The position numbers were made by a program, and so were the translations under genes. 51,567 nucleotides of DNA from Nocardioidaceae bacterium (GTDB lineage: Bacteria > Actinomycetota > Actinomycetes > Propionibacteriales > Nocardioidaceae). Within the stretch, counting starts at the first letter, position 1. The number at the start of each line of letters is the position of its first letter. Where the stretch lies: the NCBI GenBank assembly GCA_017744365.1, contig JAGIBL010000012.1:1-51567 (forward strand). Reading direction: 5' to 3'. The notes below the pieces were generated by a model. It searched no databases. It worked only from the letters and a program-made list of their open reading frames with translations, and was not told the DNA's origin. This document shows, in pieces, positions 51,343 to 51,567 of the stretch.

Positions 51343-51567
51343 CTACCAGCCACGCTCCGCCAGCCGGTGGGGCTGCGCGATGTCCTCGACGTTGATGCCG
51401 ACCATGGCCTCGCCCAGGCCGCGGGAGACCTTGGCGACCACGTCGGGGTCGTCGTGGAAGGTGGTGGCCTTCACGATCGCCTCGGCCCGCTGCGCGGGGT
51501 TGCCGGACTTGAAGATCCCCGAGCCCACGAACACGCCCTCGGCACCGAGCTGCATCATCATCGCCGC
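51343..51567 (-). CDS. pdxS: Pyridoxal 5'-phosphate synthase lyase subunit PdxS, C-terminal part
   Basis: Only the last 74 codons are in the window; the frame runs off the right edge. The sequence [24 protein letters not shown] is the phosphate-binding end of the PdxS (beta/alpha)8 barrel, followed by [33 protein letters not shown]. PdxS joins ribulose/ribose 5-phosphate, glyceraldehyde 3-phosphate and ammonia from PdxT into PLP. pdxT is not in the window; it would lie elsewhere, as downstream is the hydrolase. Confidence 0.95.
   Translation of the reverse strand, partial: AAMMMQLGAEGVFVGSGIFKSGNPAQRAEAIVKATTFHDDPDVVAKVSRGLGEAMVGINVEDIAQPHRLAERGW

Overview
The window is about 70% G+C and reads as a chromosomal segment of a high-GC actinomycete, most likely Nocardioides or another Nocardioidaceae genus. 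The evidence is a TIGR03083/mycothiol-type protein, a deazaflavin (F420)-type oxidoreductase, 13E12/DUF222 HNH genes, a PIN-PhoH fusion, frequent GTG starts with 4-bp ATGA/GTGA overlaps, and many genes whose start lies 6-8 nt after a TANNNT box (leaderless transcripts). The housekeeping genes (YyaL-type thioredoxin protein, hemolysin III, cis-prenyl transferase, phoH, fumC, glpX, DUF4245, xseB, xseA, ispH) resemble, from general knowledge, the set at M. tuberculosis Rv1084-Rv1110. The species is an inference. I see no rRNA, tRNA, CRISPR array or insertion sequence.

Layout. 1-5.8 kb: 3' end of an HNH gene, a TIGR03083 protein, rmuC plus a small membrane protein, yciO-ispH on the minus strand, and xseA-xseB. 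5.8-9.4 kb: DUF4245 protein, then a molybdate import operon (HTH-TOBE protein, modA, modB, modC) with coupled cistrons. 9.4-13.4 kb: glpX, two alpha/beta hydrolases and a lipoprotein. 13.4-18.6 kb: a 1,716-residue secreted protein made largely of degenerate beta-type repeats. 18.9-20.9 kb: class I fumarase and a zinc-ribbon protein. 20.9-26.5 kb: two paralogous secreted proteins flanking a two-gene operon of unknown exported proteins. 26.5-29.8 kb: spermidine-synthase-like protein, class II fumarase, SDR and Ddn-like oxidoreductase. 29.8-33.8 kb: lytic-transglycosylase-like protein, phoH, cis-prenyl transferase and hemolysin III. 33.8-36.7 kb: DUF1353 membrane protein and YyaL-type protein. 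36.9-46.5 kb: a 3,046-residue secreted SpvB/FG-GAP/Rhs protein with an unrecognised C-terminal tip, followed 8 bp later by a GNAT acetyltransferase. 46.5-48.4 kb: decaying accessory DNA (an SOS-box-controlled HNH gene broken by one stop codon, a small hypothetical gene, and a frameshifted remnant). 48.4-51.6 kb: MFS drug transporter, TetR regulator with a perfect operator, a hydrolase, and the 3' end of pdxS.

How the genes work together. The mod operon imports molybdate for Mo-cofactor enzymes encoded elsewhere. Two non-homologous fumarases give redundant TCA capacity with different iron/oxygen sensitivity. xseA/xseB and rmuC act in DNA metabolism, and ispH and the cis-prenyl transferase in isoprenoid and envelope-lipid supply. 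The TetR-MFS pair is a self-regulated efflux unit.

The least explained material is exported: the repeat protein at 13.4-18.6 kb, the paralogous secreted pair with its enclosed operon, and the Rhs giant with its unknown tip, phage-tail-like insert and possibly structured leader.
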